From contig JAAUZV010000007.1 in the NCBI GenBank assembly GCA_014804425.1, positions 127,969 through 191,968 on the forward strand: a stretch of 64,000 bases of DNA, in the 5' to 3' direction. A program made the translations under genes and the position numbers. Below the pieces are notes generated by a model. That model did not search any database and was not told the DNA's origin. It saw nothing but the letters and a program-made list of their open reading frames with translations. Positions 35,339-44,216 of the stretch are shown one piece after another (positions within the stretch are counted from its first letter, which is position 1; each line of letters begins with the position of its first letter). Source of the stretch: Lachnospiraceae bacterium. GTDB taxonomy: Bacteria > Bacillota > Clostridia > Lachnospirales > Lachnospiraceae.

Positions 35339-36499
35339 ATGGGAAAAGAAATGGCTAATGAAAAACTTTATCAGGTGATCCTCGATCTGGAAACGGAGCT
35401 GGCGGAGACTCAAAAGCAGATTCAAGATCATGAGGATGAAATTTTGCAGGCAAAAAGGTATCTGCAATCTCTCTATGAAAAAGAAGATACGGACGTCATG
35501 ATTTTTTTTCCTCGTAATATTGAGAGCCGGTACAAGGATGAGATAGTAAAGAACAAGGAGCGGATTCGCGCACTTGAAAAAGAAAATCAAGCATTCTATC
35601 ATAAACAGAATGTGATCAAAAAGAGAATTTCGGTGTTGCGGGAGGCATGGCAGAATTTGGAAGAACAGCCGCAATTTTCTGAGGCTGGTCAGCCGGATAG
35701 AAATGACATAAATGTCAATTATAATGAAATAGACAGGGCATATGCGCATTGGGCCATGATGCAGAGGGACAAGGAAGCAGGATCGTCCGCACATGAAAGA
35801 GAAGAAAATAACAGAACATTTTTGATGGCGGATGATCAGAATAAGAATGAGTCTGAATTTGCGGAAGACAATAAGATTGATATGCTTCATATCGTGCATG
35901 CACTGGACAATGACAGAAAGAGAATCGCGAGTGATCTGCATGATACGATCGTGCAGGATCTTGTGCATACGATTCATATGCTGGAATTGTGCGGCAGGTA
36001 TATGGATCAGGATTCGGTTCGAGCAAAATTGGAGCTTGCATCTATTGAAAAGTATCTGCGGGAAACAATTCAGAAAGCGCGAAATTTTATCAGTGATTTA
36101 AGACCGATGATTTTTGATGATTTGGGATTCCGCGAGTCGCTGCTCAATGCGGTGGAGGATTTACAAAAATATACTTCTATGATGATCATTACTAACGTTG
36201 ATGAGTTTACCGGCGTCAATAATGAAAAATGTATTGTTCTTTATAGGGTTGCAATGGAGCTTTTGCGCAATGCAATTTTTCATTCGGGCGGCGATCAGGT
36301 AACGTTAACAATAAAAAGAGAAAACGGTATGATTGAGTTAACAGTGGAAGATAATGGCAGTGGTTTCTCTTTGCAAGATGATGAGGATAAGCATTTTGGG
36401 CTTGAACTGGTAAAGGAGCGCACCTATTTGATCGGGGGAACTTTTCATATAGACAGTACCGGACAGGGAACCCATGCGCAGGTTGTTTTGAAAGAGTAA
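35339..36499 (+). CDS. Cytoplasmic sensor histidine kinase (HisKA_3, DegS-like)
   Basis: Soluble kinase of 386 residues without membrane segments. The N-terminal ~190 residues are strongly coiled-coil (heptads through EKLYQVILDLETELAETQKQIQ and later EKENQAFYHKQN). A HisKA_3 dimerisation domain follows with RIASDLHDTIVQDLVH, the His of DLHD being phosphorylated, then a HATPase with NAIFHSGGDQ, DNGSGF and HFGLELVKER. Cytoplasmic sensing resembles DegS. The start is uncertain between ATG 35339 and ATG 35351. It lies 13 bp before its response regulator. The signal is unknown. Confidence 0.92.
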   Translation: MGKEMANEKLYQVILDLETELAETQKQIQDHEDEILQAKRYLQSLYEKEDTDVMIFFPRNIESRYKDEIVKNKERIRALEKENQAFYHKQNVIKKRISVLREAWQNLEEQPQFSEAGQPDRNDINVNYNEIDRAYAHWAMMQRDKEAGSSAHEREENNRTFLMADDQNKNESEFAEDNKIDMLHIVHALDNDRKRIASDLHDTIVQDLVHTIHMLELCGRYMDQDSVRAKLELASIEKYLRETIQKARNFISDLRPMIFDDLGFRESLLNAVEDLQKYTSMMIITNVDEFTGVNNEKCIVLYRVAMELLRNAIFHSGGDQVTLTIKRENGMIELTVEDNGSGFSLQDDEDKHFGLELVKERTYLIGGTFHIDSTGQGTHAQVVLKE

Positions 36500-36512
36500 G
36501 AGAGGATAATAT

Positions 36513-37151
36513 ATGATTAAAGTCATGTTGGTAGATGATCATAAGATGGTGCGCGAGGGTGTAAAGCAGTTGATTGAATTTGATGGAGATATTCAGGTAA
36601 CCGCGCAGGCATCAAATGGAACAGACTGCTTAAAGCTGCTCGATCAGGAATTGCCGGATATTATATTGCTGGATGTGAATATGATCGGAATGAGTGGGAT
36701 TGATGTTTTGAAGGAAATCCGTAAAAACCGGATTCCGGTGAAGGTTGCCATGCTGACATTTCACAATGAGGCAGAGTATTTGGTGAATCTTGTTGATATT
36801 GGTGTCGAGGGATATATCTTAAAGGATTCCAGTTCTGCAGAATTGGTAAAGGCGATCAAAGATATTTATCAGGGAGAGACTTATATTCAACCGGATCTGA
36901 TTCCTGCCCTCAATTCGAGATTGGTCCATCGAGATGAGGATCGAGAAAAAATTGATGCATTGACAAGGCGAGAAATAGAAGTACTTAAATTAGTAGCGAA
37001 AGGACATTTCAATAAAGAGATTGCAATCCAATTAGATATCAGTGAGAGGACGGTAAAAAATCATATCTCCAGTATTTTTAGAAAGATTGATGTTTCCGAC
37101 CGCACGCAGGCAGCCGTCTTTGCGATTAAAAATAATCTGATCACCATATAA
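36513..37151 (+). CDS. NarL/LuxR-family response regulator (DegU-like)
   Basis: Regulator of 212 residues. The receiver domain has VDDHK at the N terminus and phosphoacceptor Asp in IILLDVNMIGMSG. A LuxR-type HTH follows (LTRREIEVLKLVAKGHFNKEIAIQLDISERTVKNHI). It is the partner of the DegS-like kinase directly upstream. GAGAGGATAATAT precedes the ATG. The pair is closed by a strong terminator, so targets lie elsewhere or nearby under separate promoters. Confidence 0.95.
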   Translation: MIKVMLVDDHKMVREGVKQLIEFDGDIQVTAQASNGTDCLKLLDQELPDIILLDVNMIGMSGIDVLKEIRKNRIPVKVAMLTFHNEAEYLVNLVDIGVEGYILKDSSSAELVKAIKDIYQGETYIQPDLIPALNSRLVHRDEDREKIDALTRREIEVLKLVAKGHFNKEIAIQLDISERTVKNHISSIFRKIDVSDRTQAAVFAIKNNLITI

Positions 37152-37189
37152 GGACGCAAAGGAAAAACAAGCAAACAATAAACAAGCGA

Positions 37190-37226
37190 CCGCGAAGCTT
37201 TGATATAAAAAGCTTCGCGGTTTTTT
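37190..37226 (+). terminator. Intrinsic terminator of the two-component pair
   Basis: Perfect 11-bp stem CCGCGAAGCTT / AAGCTTCGCGG with a 9-base loop, followed by six T. Confidence 0.92.
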
Positions 37227-37261
37227 ACTGAGCAAACGTCTGACTTTGTGTTCTTTTCTTT

Positions 37262-38164
37262 TTAATGTCCAAACATTTCCTTCATTGCTTCATATGCAAT
37301 GATCTTTCCCAATATCTCATATCCCTGCGTGTTAGGATGGCAATGGTCAGAGTAATAAGCTTGTCTTGTTGCCGGGTCCAGTGCCGATAGAATATTTTTT
37401 GCAGGAAGATCAATAACATGAAAGTTATAACTTGCAGCAATATTTCTCTCTACGTTTCTGATGATATCGAAATCATCATATGGTTCAATTCCCATATGTT
37501 CAGCAGGATCCATTGGAATGATAAAGAAGATTTCTGCATTGGGATAACAATCTACTAAATTTTCACAGAGCCAGTTGAAATCATAAACAAAGGTAATGGG
37601 TGTATCCAAATCACCAAGCTTACATTGATAGCCAAAAAACCAGTCGTTCGTTCCTCCTAAAATAAATACGGCGTCTGCAGGATCATAATCGACAATTCGT
37701 TTGCACATTGCAAACGGACCGCTTCCCCAAATCGTAGATGCGCCGATTCCTTGATTATCGACATCAGTACGAAATAAAGTTCCGAGAATTTCGGGATAAT
37801 TGATGGGATAGGGTTCTTCTTCTCCGGTTTGTACACCAAGCGTAATGCTGTCGCCGACGCATAAAATATTATTCCAGTCTAAGTCAATTTTGGTTGTACA
37901 GAAGAAATCGACAGCTTCCCGATAAAGATAATCCGTATATTCTTTTGGTGTCATGCTGTTAATAGCAGCTTGTTCTGTTTCTTCATCCGGAAAAACCACA
38001 TTCTCTAAAGAGGATGTATACGGAAAAGTTCCTTTTCGAAATCCCTTTGTCTCAGGTCGAGAGCCCTTGCTTGCTAATACAGTGAAGTGATAATTGCAGA
38101 TGATACAAATGCATAGTAGGATAGAACATAAAATTCTATTTCTTTTTTTTCTATTCAGATTCAA
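37262..38164 (-). CDS. SGNH/GDSL-type secreted or membrane-anchored hydrolase
   Basis: Protein of 300 residues with an N-terminal basic tail and membrane segment (about 10-30), then an extracellular SGNH domain. Block I is CVGDSITLGV (nucleophile Ser), the Gly block is in NQGIGASTIWGSG, block III is LGGTNDWFFG (Asn) and block V is SDHCHPNTQGY (Asp and His), so all catalytic residues are present. It would hydrolyse an ester, for instance an O-acetyl group on a surface polymer; the substrate cannot be told. The best start is a TTG at 38164 with AAAGAAAGG upstream. Confidence 0.88.
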   Translation of the reverse strand: MNLNRKKRNRILCSILLCICIICNYHFTVLASKGSRPETKGFRKGTFPYTSSLENVVFPDEETEQAAINSMTPKEYTDYLYREAVDFFCTTKIDLDWNNILCVGDSITLGVQTGEEEPYPINYPEILGTLFRTDVDNQGIGASTIWGSGPFAMCKRIVDYDPADAVFILGGTNDWFFGYQCKLGDLDTPITFVYDFNWLCENLVDCYPNAEIFFIIPMDPAEHMGIEPYDDFDIIRNVERNIAASYNFHVIDLPAKNILSALDPATRQAYYSDHCHPNTQGYEILGKIIAYEAMKEMFGH

Positions 38165-38317
38165 TTTGTGTGCCTTTCTTTATTAGTAAACTGATATTGT
38201 CACTATTAGGTATTCTACTCCTTTTTCATTTGGTTGGTAAAGTAAATCTGATAAAATTTATTCGACTTTATTTAACACAATTTCTTTACCATAATTAGAC
38301 AATCTCAATGTGAAAAA

Positions 38318-38333
38318 TGTTTCACATGAAACA
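38318..38333. other. parS-like site (one mismatch)
   Basis: TGTTTCACATGAAACA differs from the parS consensus TGTTTCACGTGAAACA at one central base and remains palindromic. It lies in the gap between the DUF5104 and SGNH genes, about 0.84 kb before the perfect sites. Confidence 0.75.
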
Positions 38334-38370
38334 TTTTTATTAATGAATCATGTCCCGATTAATTTATAGA

Positions 38371-38898
38371 TTAATCATTTTGTATTGTATAATCCCAAAG
38401 CAAAATATCCGGATCATCATCTACGCCATGCGTGTAAAAGCCGCTCGAGTATTCCGCAAATCTTTCATATATTTGAATAGAATAATAACCTAACTTCGAT
38501 TCATCTTCATCTGATTTTGTATAATAGATGATGCGCATGCGATATGTTTTGCCGTCTACCTCAAAGTCAAAAGACGGGGTCAGCATTAATGTTATCTTAC
38601 CATGGTTCGACCAACGTTGAAATGTATCTGATAACTCATAATCATCATTCCACCCTGGGAACTCTTCAATCAAGCGGTCAATTTTTTCATCCAGATTGTC
38701 AATGTTGCTTTGTGCATAGGGAGAAAACTGATCTTTAATCGTCTGTGCATCCTTTCTTTCTATTGCATCAACCAAAAATGCAACCGTATTTTGTGCATCC
38801 TCATAAATCGGATTTACTTTTTTCATTTTAGGAATATCACATCCTGTTGTTCCAAAAATCATTATACCACACATTAAAATAGCCAATATCTTTTTCAT
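38371..38898 (-). CDS. DUF5104 lipoprotein
   Basis: Exported lipoprotein of 175 residues with signal peptide and lipobox FGTTGC (lipidated Cys20). The mature part is a cystatin/NTF2-like alpha+beta domain as in DUF5104 proteins (DAQNTVAFLVDAIERKDAQTIKDQFS; LGYYSIQIYE). Its role is unknown. I use ATG 38898, nine bases after GGAG; a TTG two codons earlier is less likely. Confidence 0.85.
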   Translation of the reverse strand: MKKILAILMCGIMIFGTTGCDIPKMKKVNPIYEDAQNTVAFLVDAIERKDAQTIKDQFSPYAQSNIDNLDEKIDRLIEEFPGWNDDYELSDTFQRWSNHGKITLMLTPSFDFEVDGKTYRMRIIYYTKSDEDESKLGYYSIQIYERFAEYSSGFYTHGVDDDPDILLWDYTIQND

Positions 38899-38943
38899 AA
38901 TCAATTACTCCATTTGAATAAATAACAATATGCCGCTCTGAAA

Positions 38944-38990
38944 ATCATGAATCGAAGATTCATGATCAACATTCGCCGCTCGCCGAATGA
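38944..38990. repeat. Two adjacent small palindromes
   Basis: ATCATGAATC-GAA-GATTCATGAT (38944-38966) is a perfect 10-bp hairpin. It is followed directly by CATTCG...CGAATG (38970-38989). They lie 45-90 bp upstream of the DUF5104 start. The first could act as an operator or RNA hairpin. The remainder of the 590-bp gap up to parA holds the parS sites and otherwise AT-rich sequence with no gene seen. Confidence 0.55.
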
Positions 38991-39160
38991 GTAAACTTAT
39001 TCTTCTCGCTAACGCTCATTATATCATAGCTATTTTTTCGTTTCAATCTTTTGCTCCAATCCGCAATTAGTGAGTTCACCAACCTCATATTAACAACCTA
39101 AAAGGTAAAAGAATTTATATAATAAATAGTCAAATCAATATCTAGTTTGGCACAAAACAA

Positions 39161-39176
39161 TGTTTCACGTGAAACA
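39161..39176. other. parS centromere site (perfect)
   Basis: TGTTTCACGTGAAACA, an exact match to the bacterial parS consensus bound by ParB/Spo0J; 313 bp before parA. Confidence 0.95.
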
Positions 39177-39210
39177 TTGTTGCTCTTTTGTTTTCTAAAT
39201 ACGATATTTA

Positions 39211-39226
39211 TGTTTCACGTGAAACA
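39211..39226. other. parS centromere site (perfect)
   Basis: A second exact TGTTTCACGTGAAACA, 50 bp after the first. The 50-bp period places both on roughly the same face of the helix. Confidence 0.95.
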
Positions 39227-39248
39227 TTTTCCACAAGATATTGTGAGT

Positions 39249-39286
39249 ATTACTCGTGAAACATTTTGGTGTGATGGCGTGAAACA
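39249..39286. other. Degenerate parS half-sites
   Basis: TATTACTCGTGAAACA (39249-39264) and GTGATGGCGTGAAACA (39271-39286) keep the right half-site CGTGAAACA of parS but have lost the left half. They follow the two perfect sites and could be weak ParB sites or decayed copies. Confidence 0.6.
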
Positions 39287-39488
39287 TAAAATGATTTTTT
39301 TAATGAAAAACTGTAAACCACAAAATATAGATTTTAGATAGAATCAGCAATGATTATGTTCAGAATTTTGATCAAATTATTTCAAAATAATCCGCAATCA
39401 GTGGTAGAATCTCATAGCAAATAGTGTTATAATCGAAAAGTGAATTTATGAGAGATATTCGAGAGAAATCCTGAAGAAAGGAATAAGT

Positions 39489-40256
39489 ATGGGTAAAATT
39501 ATAGCAATCGCAAATCAAAAGGGAGGAGTAGGAAAAACCACAACCTCCATCAATCTGTCAGCAGCTTTAGCATTAAAGGAGAAAAAGGTTCTTGTGATTG
39601 ATACGGATCCGCAGGGAAATACGACAAGCGGATTTGGTATTAACAAAAACGAATTGGAAAACACAATCTATGAATTAATTTTAGGTGACTGTTCTATCCG
39701 GGATTGTATCATTGAAAATGTCATTGAGAATGTTGATATTATCCCGTCGAATGTCAATCTTGCCGCATCAGAAATTGAATTGATTGGCGTTGATAAAAAA
39801 GAATTTATTCTCAAAAACGAAGTGGACTATGTAAAAGATAAGTATGATTATATCATTATTGATTGTCCGCCTTCCCTGAATATGTTGACAATCAATGCCA
39901 TGACAACATCGGACTCGGTACTTGTTCCGATTCAGTGTGAGTATTATGCATTGGAAGGTTTAAGCCAGTTGATCCATACTGTCAATTTGGTAAAAGAGCG
40001 TCTGAATCCTGAATTGGATTTAGAAGGTGTTCTTTTTACCATGTTTGATGCAAGAACAAATCTTTCCATGCAGGTTGTAGAAAATGTAAAAGCAAATCTC
40101 AAAGCAAACGTATACGAAACGATGATACCAAGGAATATCCGTTTAGCGGAGGCACCCAGCTATGGAATGCCGATCAGTGTATATGATCCGAAGTCGGCCG
40201 GTGCGGAAGCATATATGAGTCTGGCGGATGAGATTATTGGCGGAAAGGATGAATAG
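39489..40256 (+). CDS. parA: Chromosome partitioning ATPase ParA/Soj
   Basis: Deviant-Walker ATPase of 255 residues: ANQKGGVGKTTTSINL at the N terminus with the signature Lys, DTDPQGN switch I and IIDCPPSL Walker B. Works with ParB and parS in origin segregation and may modulate DnaA. AAAGGA lies six bases before the ATG. parB follows 3 bp later. Confidence 0.97.
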   Translation: MGKIIAIANQKGGVGKTTTSINLSAALALKEKKVLVIDTDPQGNTTSGFGINKNELENTIYELILGDCSIRDCIIENVIENVDIIPSNVNLAASEIELIGVDKKEFILKNEVDYVKDKYDYIIIDCPPSLNMLTINAMTTSDSVLVPIQCEYYALEGLSQLIHTVNLVKERLNPELDLEGVLFTMFDARTNLSMQVVENVKANLKANVYETMIPRNIRLAEAPSYGMPISVYDPKSAGAEAYMSLADEIIGGKDE

Positions 40257-40259
40257 GAG

Positions 40260-41165
40260 ATGGCGACGAAAAGATTGGGAAAAGGGTTAGACGCACTGAT
40301 TCCAAGTGGATTAGGTGTGGATACAAAGCCGAAGAAGGCGGAAGCTGGGGGAGCGGAAAAAGAAGAACAAACGGAATCGTCATCGGAAACGCTAGTAAAG
40401 ATTACCATGGTGGAACCGAACAGAGATCAGCCGAGAAAAAATTTTGATGAAGATGCATTGCAGGAGCTTGCTGATTCAATCAAACAGTTTGGGTTGTTAC
40501 AACCGATTCTTGTGCAGCAGCGGGACGGTTATTATGAGATCGTGGCGGGTGAGCGTCGCTGGCGTGCCGCAAAGCTTGCCGGATTAAAAGAAGTACCTGT
40601 GATCATCCGAAATCTGACTGAGCAGGAGATCGTTGAAATCTCATTGATCGAAAATATTCAGCGTGAGAATTTAAATCCGATCGAAGAAGCGCAGGCATAT
40701 AAAAAGTTACTGACGGAATTTAATTTAAAGCAGGACGAGGTAGCGGAACGTGTATCGAAAAGCCGCGCTGCGGTAACAAATTCCATGCGTCTTTTGAAGC
40801 TGTCCGACGAGGTACAGCAGATGGTGATCAGCGATATGATTTCGACGGGACATGCCCGCGCGCTGTTGGCAATTGAGGATGCGGATGAACAGTATGCACT
40901 GGCACAGAGAATTTTTGATGAAAAACTAAGTGTACGCGATATTGAAAAGCTGGTCAAGTCTATCGGAAAGCCCGTCAAGGAGAAAAAAGAAAAAGAGAAA
41001 AATGAGAGCCTTGAGGCGGTTTATCAGGATATTCAGGAAAAATTGAAGCAGCGTCTCGCTACAAAGGTTGCCGTAAGCGGAAAAGGCGATGGCGCAGGCA
41101 AAATTGAAATTGAGTTTTATTCTCACGATGATCTGGAAAGAATACTGGACGCCCTTAACAGATAA
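40260..41165 (+). CDS. parB: Chromosome partitioning protein ParB/Spo0J
   Basis: parS-binding CTP-dependent clamp of 301 residues. It starts with the typical KRLGKGLDALIP, has the ParB/Srx CTP-binding motif GERRWRAAKLAG, the HTH region (QDEVAERVSKSRAAVTNSMRLLKL) and a C-terminal dimerisation domain after a Lys/Glu-rich linker. Its target sites are the parS sequences at 39161-39226. Co-transcribed with parA. Confidence 0.97.
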   Translation: MATKRLGKGLDALIPSGLGVDTKPKKAEAGGAEKEEQTESSSETLVKITMVEPNRDQPRKNFDEDALQELADSIKQFGLLQPILVQQRDGYYEIVAGERRWRAAKLAGLKEVPVIIRNLTEQEIVEISLIENIQRENLNPIEEAQAYKKLLTEFNLKQDEVAERVSKSRAAVTNSMRLLKLSDEVQQMVISDMISTGHARALLAIEDADEQYALAQRIFDEKLSVRDIEKLVKSIGKPVKEKKEKEKNESLEAVYQDIQEKLKQRLATKVAVSGKGDGAGKIEIEFYSHDDLERILDALNR

Positions 41166-41229
41166 CAGATCAAATAACCTGTAGCAGAATGCGGAGTATC
41201 GGACTTGAATTGAAACGGAGAAAATACGA

Positions 41230-41748
41230 ATGAATAGTAAATTATTGGACAGGATAGGTCTGGGGAATTTAGATATTGCGTATGTGTTGATCGGAATTCT
41301 TGCTTTATGTTTGATTTTGTTTATCATCGTGATCGTTTGTCTGGTACAGTTGTCAAAAACGAAAAAGAGAATCAATCGTTTTATGAAAGGTGCGAAAGCG
41401 GCAACATTGGAATCAGATATTGTCTCGATCAAAGAGGAGAATGAGTTTCTAAAGCGTTCCGCAGAGCAGAACAGAAAAGATATACGTAAGATTTATCATA
41501 ATTTAGAACTGACATTCCAAAAGGTCGGGATCGTTAAATACGATGCTTTTAAGGAAATGGGCGGGAAGCTCAGCTTTAGCCTTGCTCTTTTGAATGACAA
41601 GGATGACGGGTTTATATTAAATTCTGTTCACAGCAGCGACGGCTGTTATTCCTATACGAAAGAAATCACGGCGGGCGCATGCGCGATCGATCTTGGCGAA
41701 GAAGAAAAAGAAGCGCTTCAGATCGCGATCAATTCGAAACAAAAATAG
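41230..41748 (+). CDS. DUF4446 membrane protein
   Basis: Protein of 172 residues with a single N-terminal membrane helix (about 17-40), a coiled-coil-like segment (about 60-85) and a C-terminal domain containing VGIVKYDAFKEMGGKLSFSLALLN and LNSVHSSDGCYSYTK, the conserved core of DUF4446. The family commonly follows parB in Clostridia; its function is unknown. An AACGGAGAA site precedes the ATG. Confidence 0.9.
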   Translation: MNSKLLDRIGLGNLDIAYVLIGILALCLILFIIVIVCLVQLSKTKKRINRFMKGAKAATLESDIVSIKEENEFLKRSAEQNRKDIRKIYHNLELTFQKVGIVKYDAFKEMGGKLSFSLALLNDKDDGFILNSVHSSDGCYSYTKEITAGACAIDLGEEEKEALQIAINSKQK

Positions 41749-41791
41749 ATTGATCATAAAACTATTGTAGCAGAAAAGGACTTGAGGCCAA

Positions 41792-42844
41792 TTGAAACTA
41801 ACAAAGGTGGATCAGCTTGAAGAGGGGAATGTTCTTGAGCAGGACATTATGACAAGGGAATATCAGGTCTTACTCGGAACCGGCACGGTTTTGAAAAAAG
41901 AATATATTGAAAAGCTGAAAGAGCTTGGTATCAATGAAGTCTTTATTCATGATGAGCTAAAAATTCCGGTCAAAGAGATTCTTATTTTACGGAACGACAT
42001 GGAGAAAGGTTTTCATGATAAAATTCGTGACGTGATCGAGAAGCATACCTATCAGCATAATGATGAGCTGCAGGAGCTTTGCCAAACGGCCGACGCTATC
42101 ATTATGGAAATTCTGACAGAAAATAGTGTACTTGAAAAGGTCTATGATATTAAACAGCGGAGCGCGGATCTTTATGAACATTCTATCAGCCTGTGCACCT
42201 TAGTTACGTTACTCGCATTGAAGTATTCTTTAAAAAAAGATACGGTTCATGATATGGGTATCGCATGCCTGCTGCATGATCTGGGTCTGCGCTATCTGAC
42301 GCTGGATTATAAAGATACGAATATGACAGAAATGTCAGAGATTGAATTCAGCGAATACAAAAAACATCCGATTTATGCGTATACCTCATTAAAAAATGAA
42401 ACATGGCTGTCGAATGAAAGTAAAAATATGATCCTGATGCATCATGAACATATTGACGGTTCGGGTTATCCGCTGCATGCGACATCCATTCCGCTTACCA
42501 TTCAGATTATCACCATTTGCGATATGTTTGATGAAATGATCAGCGGGATCGGTTACAAACGGAAAAAAGTCCACGAGGCGGTCGAATTTCTGCGCACAGC
42601 GGCAAATCAATTATTTCCACAACAGCTTGTGGACAATTTTCTGAATTTCATAGCCATTTACCCTGTCGGAACGAAAGTGAAGCTCAGTACAGGCGAAGAG
42701 GCGATCGTCGTAAAACAAAATCATGCGTTTCCGGACCGTCCGATTATCCGCATTATCCGGGATAAAAACGGCAAAACTGTTACGAAAGAGATTGAGAGAG
42801 ATCTGGTAAAAGAAGCATCCATATTTGTGGAGGATGCTAACTGA
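41792..42844 (+). CDS. HD-GYP domain protein, probable cyclic-di-GMP phosphodiesterase
   Basis: Protein of 350 residues. The N-terminal ~110 residues resemble the small domain often found before HD-GYP in Clostridia. The HD-GYP domain carries LLHDLG, KHPIYAY, MHHEHIDGSGYP and ICDMFDEM, so metal-binding residues and the GYP motif are intact. A C-terminal segment (GTKVKLSTGEEAIVVKQN) is typical of this subgroup. It would hydrolyse cyclic-di-GMP or a related dinucleotide. The start is a TTG with TGAGG four bases upstream. It lies 43 bp after DUF4446. Confidence 0.88.
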   Translation: MKLTKVDQLEEGNVLEQDIMTREYQVLLGTGTVLKKEYIEKLKELGINEVFIHDELKIPVKEILILRNDMEKGFHDKIRDVIEKHTYQHNDELQELCQTADAIIMEILTENSVLEKVYDIKQRSADLYEHSISLCTLVTLLALKYSLKKDTVHDMGIACLLHDLGLRYLTLDYKDTNMTEMSEIEFSEYKKHPIYAYTSLKNETWLSNESKNMILMHHEHIDGSGYPLHATSIPLTIQIITICDMFDEMISGIGYKRKKVHEAVEFLRTAANQLFPQQLVDNFLNFIAIYPVGTKVKLSTGEEAIVVKQNHAFPDRPIIRIIRDKNGKTVTKEIERDLVKEASIFVEDAN

Positions 42845-42922
42845 TAGAGAGAATCATTTATTTTTTAATAGAAGTTATCTAATAAAAAATCCAGCAAATG
42901 AATTTCGGGAGGAGACAGACAA

Positions 42923-44203
42923 ATGATCGACATTAAATTTTTGAGAGAAAATCCGGAAGTAGTAAAAGAGAATATCCGAAAGAAATTTCAGGATGATAAG
43001 CTTCCGCTCGTGGACGAAGTTATTGCACTTGACAGCGAGGCCAGAAAAACACAGCAGGAAGCGGATACACTCCGGGCGAACCGCAATAAGCTTTCGAAGC
43101 AGATTGGTGCATTGATGGGACAGGGCAAAAAAGAAGAAGCCGAAGCCGTCAAGCAGCAGGTCGGTGATCAGGCAAAGCAGCTCGAGGCGCTTTCCGCAAA
43201 GGAGACGGAGCTTAGCGAAAAAATAACAAAGATCATGATGACGATTCCGAATATCATCGATCCGTCCGTGCCGATCGGAAAAAATGATACCGAGAATGTT
43301 GAGGTCACAAAATACGGCGATCCGGTAGTTCCTGATTTTGAGATTCCTTATCATACAGAGATCATGGAGCGCTTAGGCGGCATCGACCTTGACAGCGCAA
43401 GAAAAGTCGCAGGTAATGGTTTTTATTATTTAATGGGAGATATTGCGAGACTGCATTCCGCGGTTATTTCCTATGCGCGTGATTTTATGATCGACCGCGG
43501 CTTTACGTACTGTGTGCCGCCGTTTATGATCCGCAGCAGCGTTGTGACGGGCGTTATGAGTTTTGCGGAAATGGATGCGATGATGTATAAGATTGAGGGA
43601 GAGGATCTTTACCTGATCGGTACAAGCGAGCATTCCATGATCGGTAAATTTATTGATACCATTCTTCCCGAGCAGGAGCTGCCGAAAACATTGACGAGCT
43701 ATTCTCCTTGCTTCCGGAAGGAAAAAGGAGCGCACGGCATTGAGGAGCGCGGCATTTATCGTATCCATCAGTTTGAAAAACAGGAGATGATCGTTGTCTG
43801 CAAGCCGGAGGAATCGCCGATGTGGTTTGATAAGCTGTGGCAGAATACGGTTGATCTTTTCCGTTCCATGGATATTCCCGTGCGGACGCTGGAATGCTGC
43901 TCCGGCGATCTGGCGGACTTGAAAGTGAAGTCTTTTGATGTGGAAGCATGGTCGCCGAGACAACAGAAATATTTTGAAGTGGGAAGCTGTTCTAATTTAG
44001 GCGATGCACAGGCGAGAAGATTGAAGATCAGGGTAAACGGAGAGGACGGCAAAAAGTATTATGCGCATACGCTGAATAATACGGTAGCAGCGCCGCCGAG
44101 AATGCTGATCGCATTTCTTGAAAATAATCTGCAGGCGGATGGTTCCATTCGGATTCCGGAAGTACTTCGTCCCTATATGGGCGGCAAGACGGAGATCCGC
44201 TAG
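42923..44203 (+). CDS. serS: Seryl-tRNA synthetase
   Basis: Class II synthetase of 426 residues. The N-terminal coiled-coil arm (about 30-110) grips the tRNA-Ser variable arm; motif 2 (TSYSPCFRKEKG) and motif 3 (NNTVAAPPRMLIAFLENN) form the active site. GGGAGGAG precedes the ATG. The 78-bp upstream gap is too short for a T-box leader and none is seen. A DUF3881 gene follows 13 bp later. Confidence 0.97.
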   Translation: MIDIKFLRENPEVVKENIRKKFQDDKLPLVDEVIALDSEARKTQQEADTLRANRNKLSKQIGALMGQGKKEEAEAVKQQVGDQAKQLEALSAKETELSEKITKIMMTIPNIIDPSVPIGKNDTENVEVTKYGDPVVPDFEIPYHTEIMERLGGIDLDSARKVAGNGFYYLMGDIARLHSAVISYARDFMIDRGFTYCVPPFMIRSSVVTGVMSFAEMDAMMYKIEGEDLYLIGTSEHSMIGKFIDTILPEQELPKTLTSYSPCFRKEKGAHGIEERGIYRIHQFEKQEMIVVCKPEESPMWFDKLWQNTVDLFRSMDIPVRTLECCSGDLADLKVKSFDVEAWSPRQQKYFEVGSCSNLGDAQARRLKIRVNGEDGKKYYAHTLNNTVAAPPRMLIAFLENNLQADGSIRIPEVLRPYMGGKTEIR

Positions 44204-44216
44204 AGAGAGGTGTGTT

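Noticed and set aside
35288-35977. 229-codon leftward frame opposite the DegS-like kinase
   Set aside because: Mirror of a coiled-coil coding region, Phe/Leu/Ile-rich, with no support from RBS or context.
39147-39341. 64-codon rightward frame before parA
   Set aside because: It is produced by translation of the parS repeats (recurrent VSRET/VKH-type segments), has no convincing RBS and no protein-like composition.
42845-42922. T-box riboswitch before serS
   Set aside because: The gap is only 78 bp, with no specifier stem, T-box sequence or terminator.
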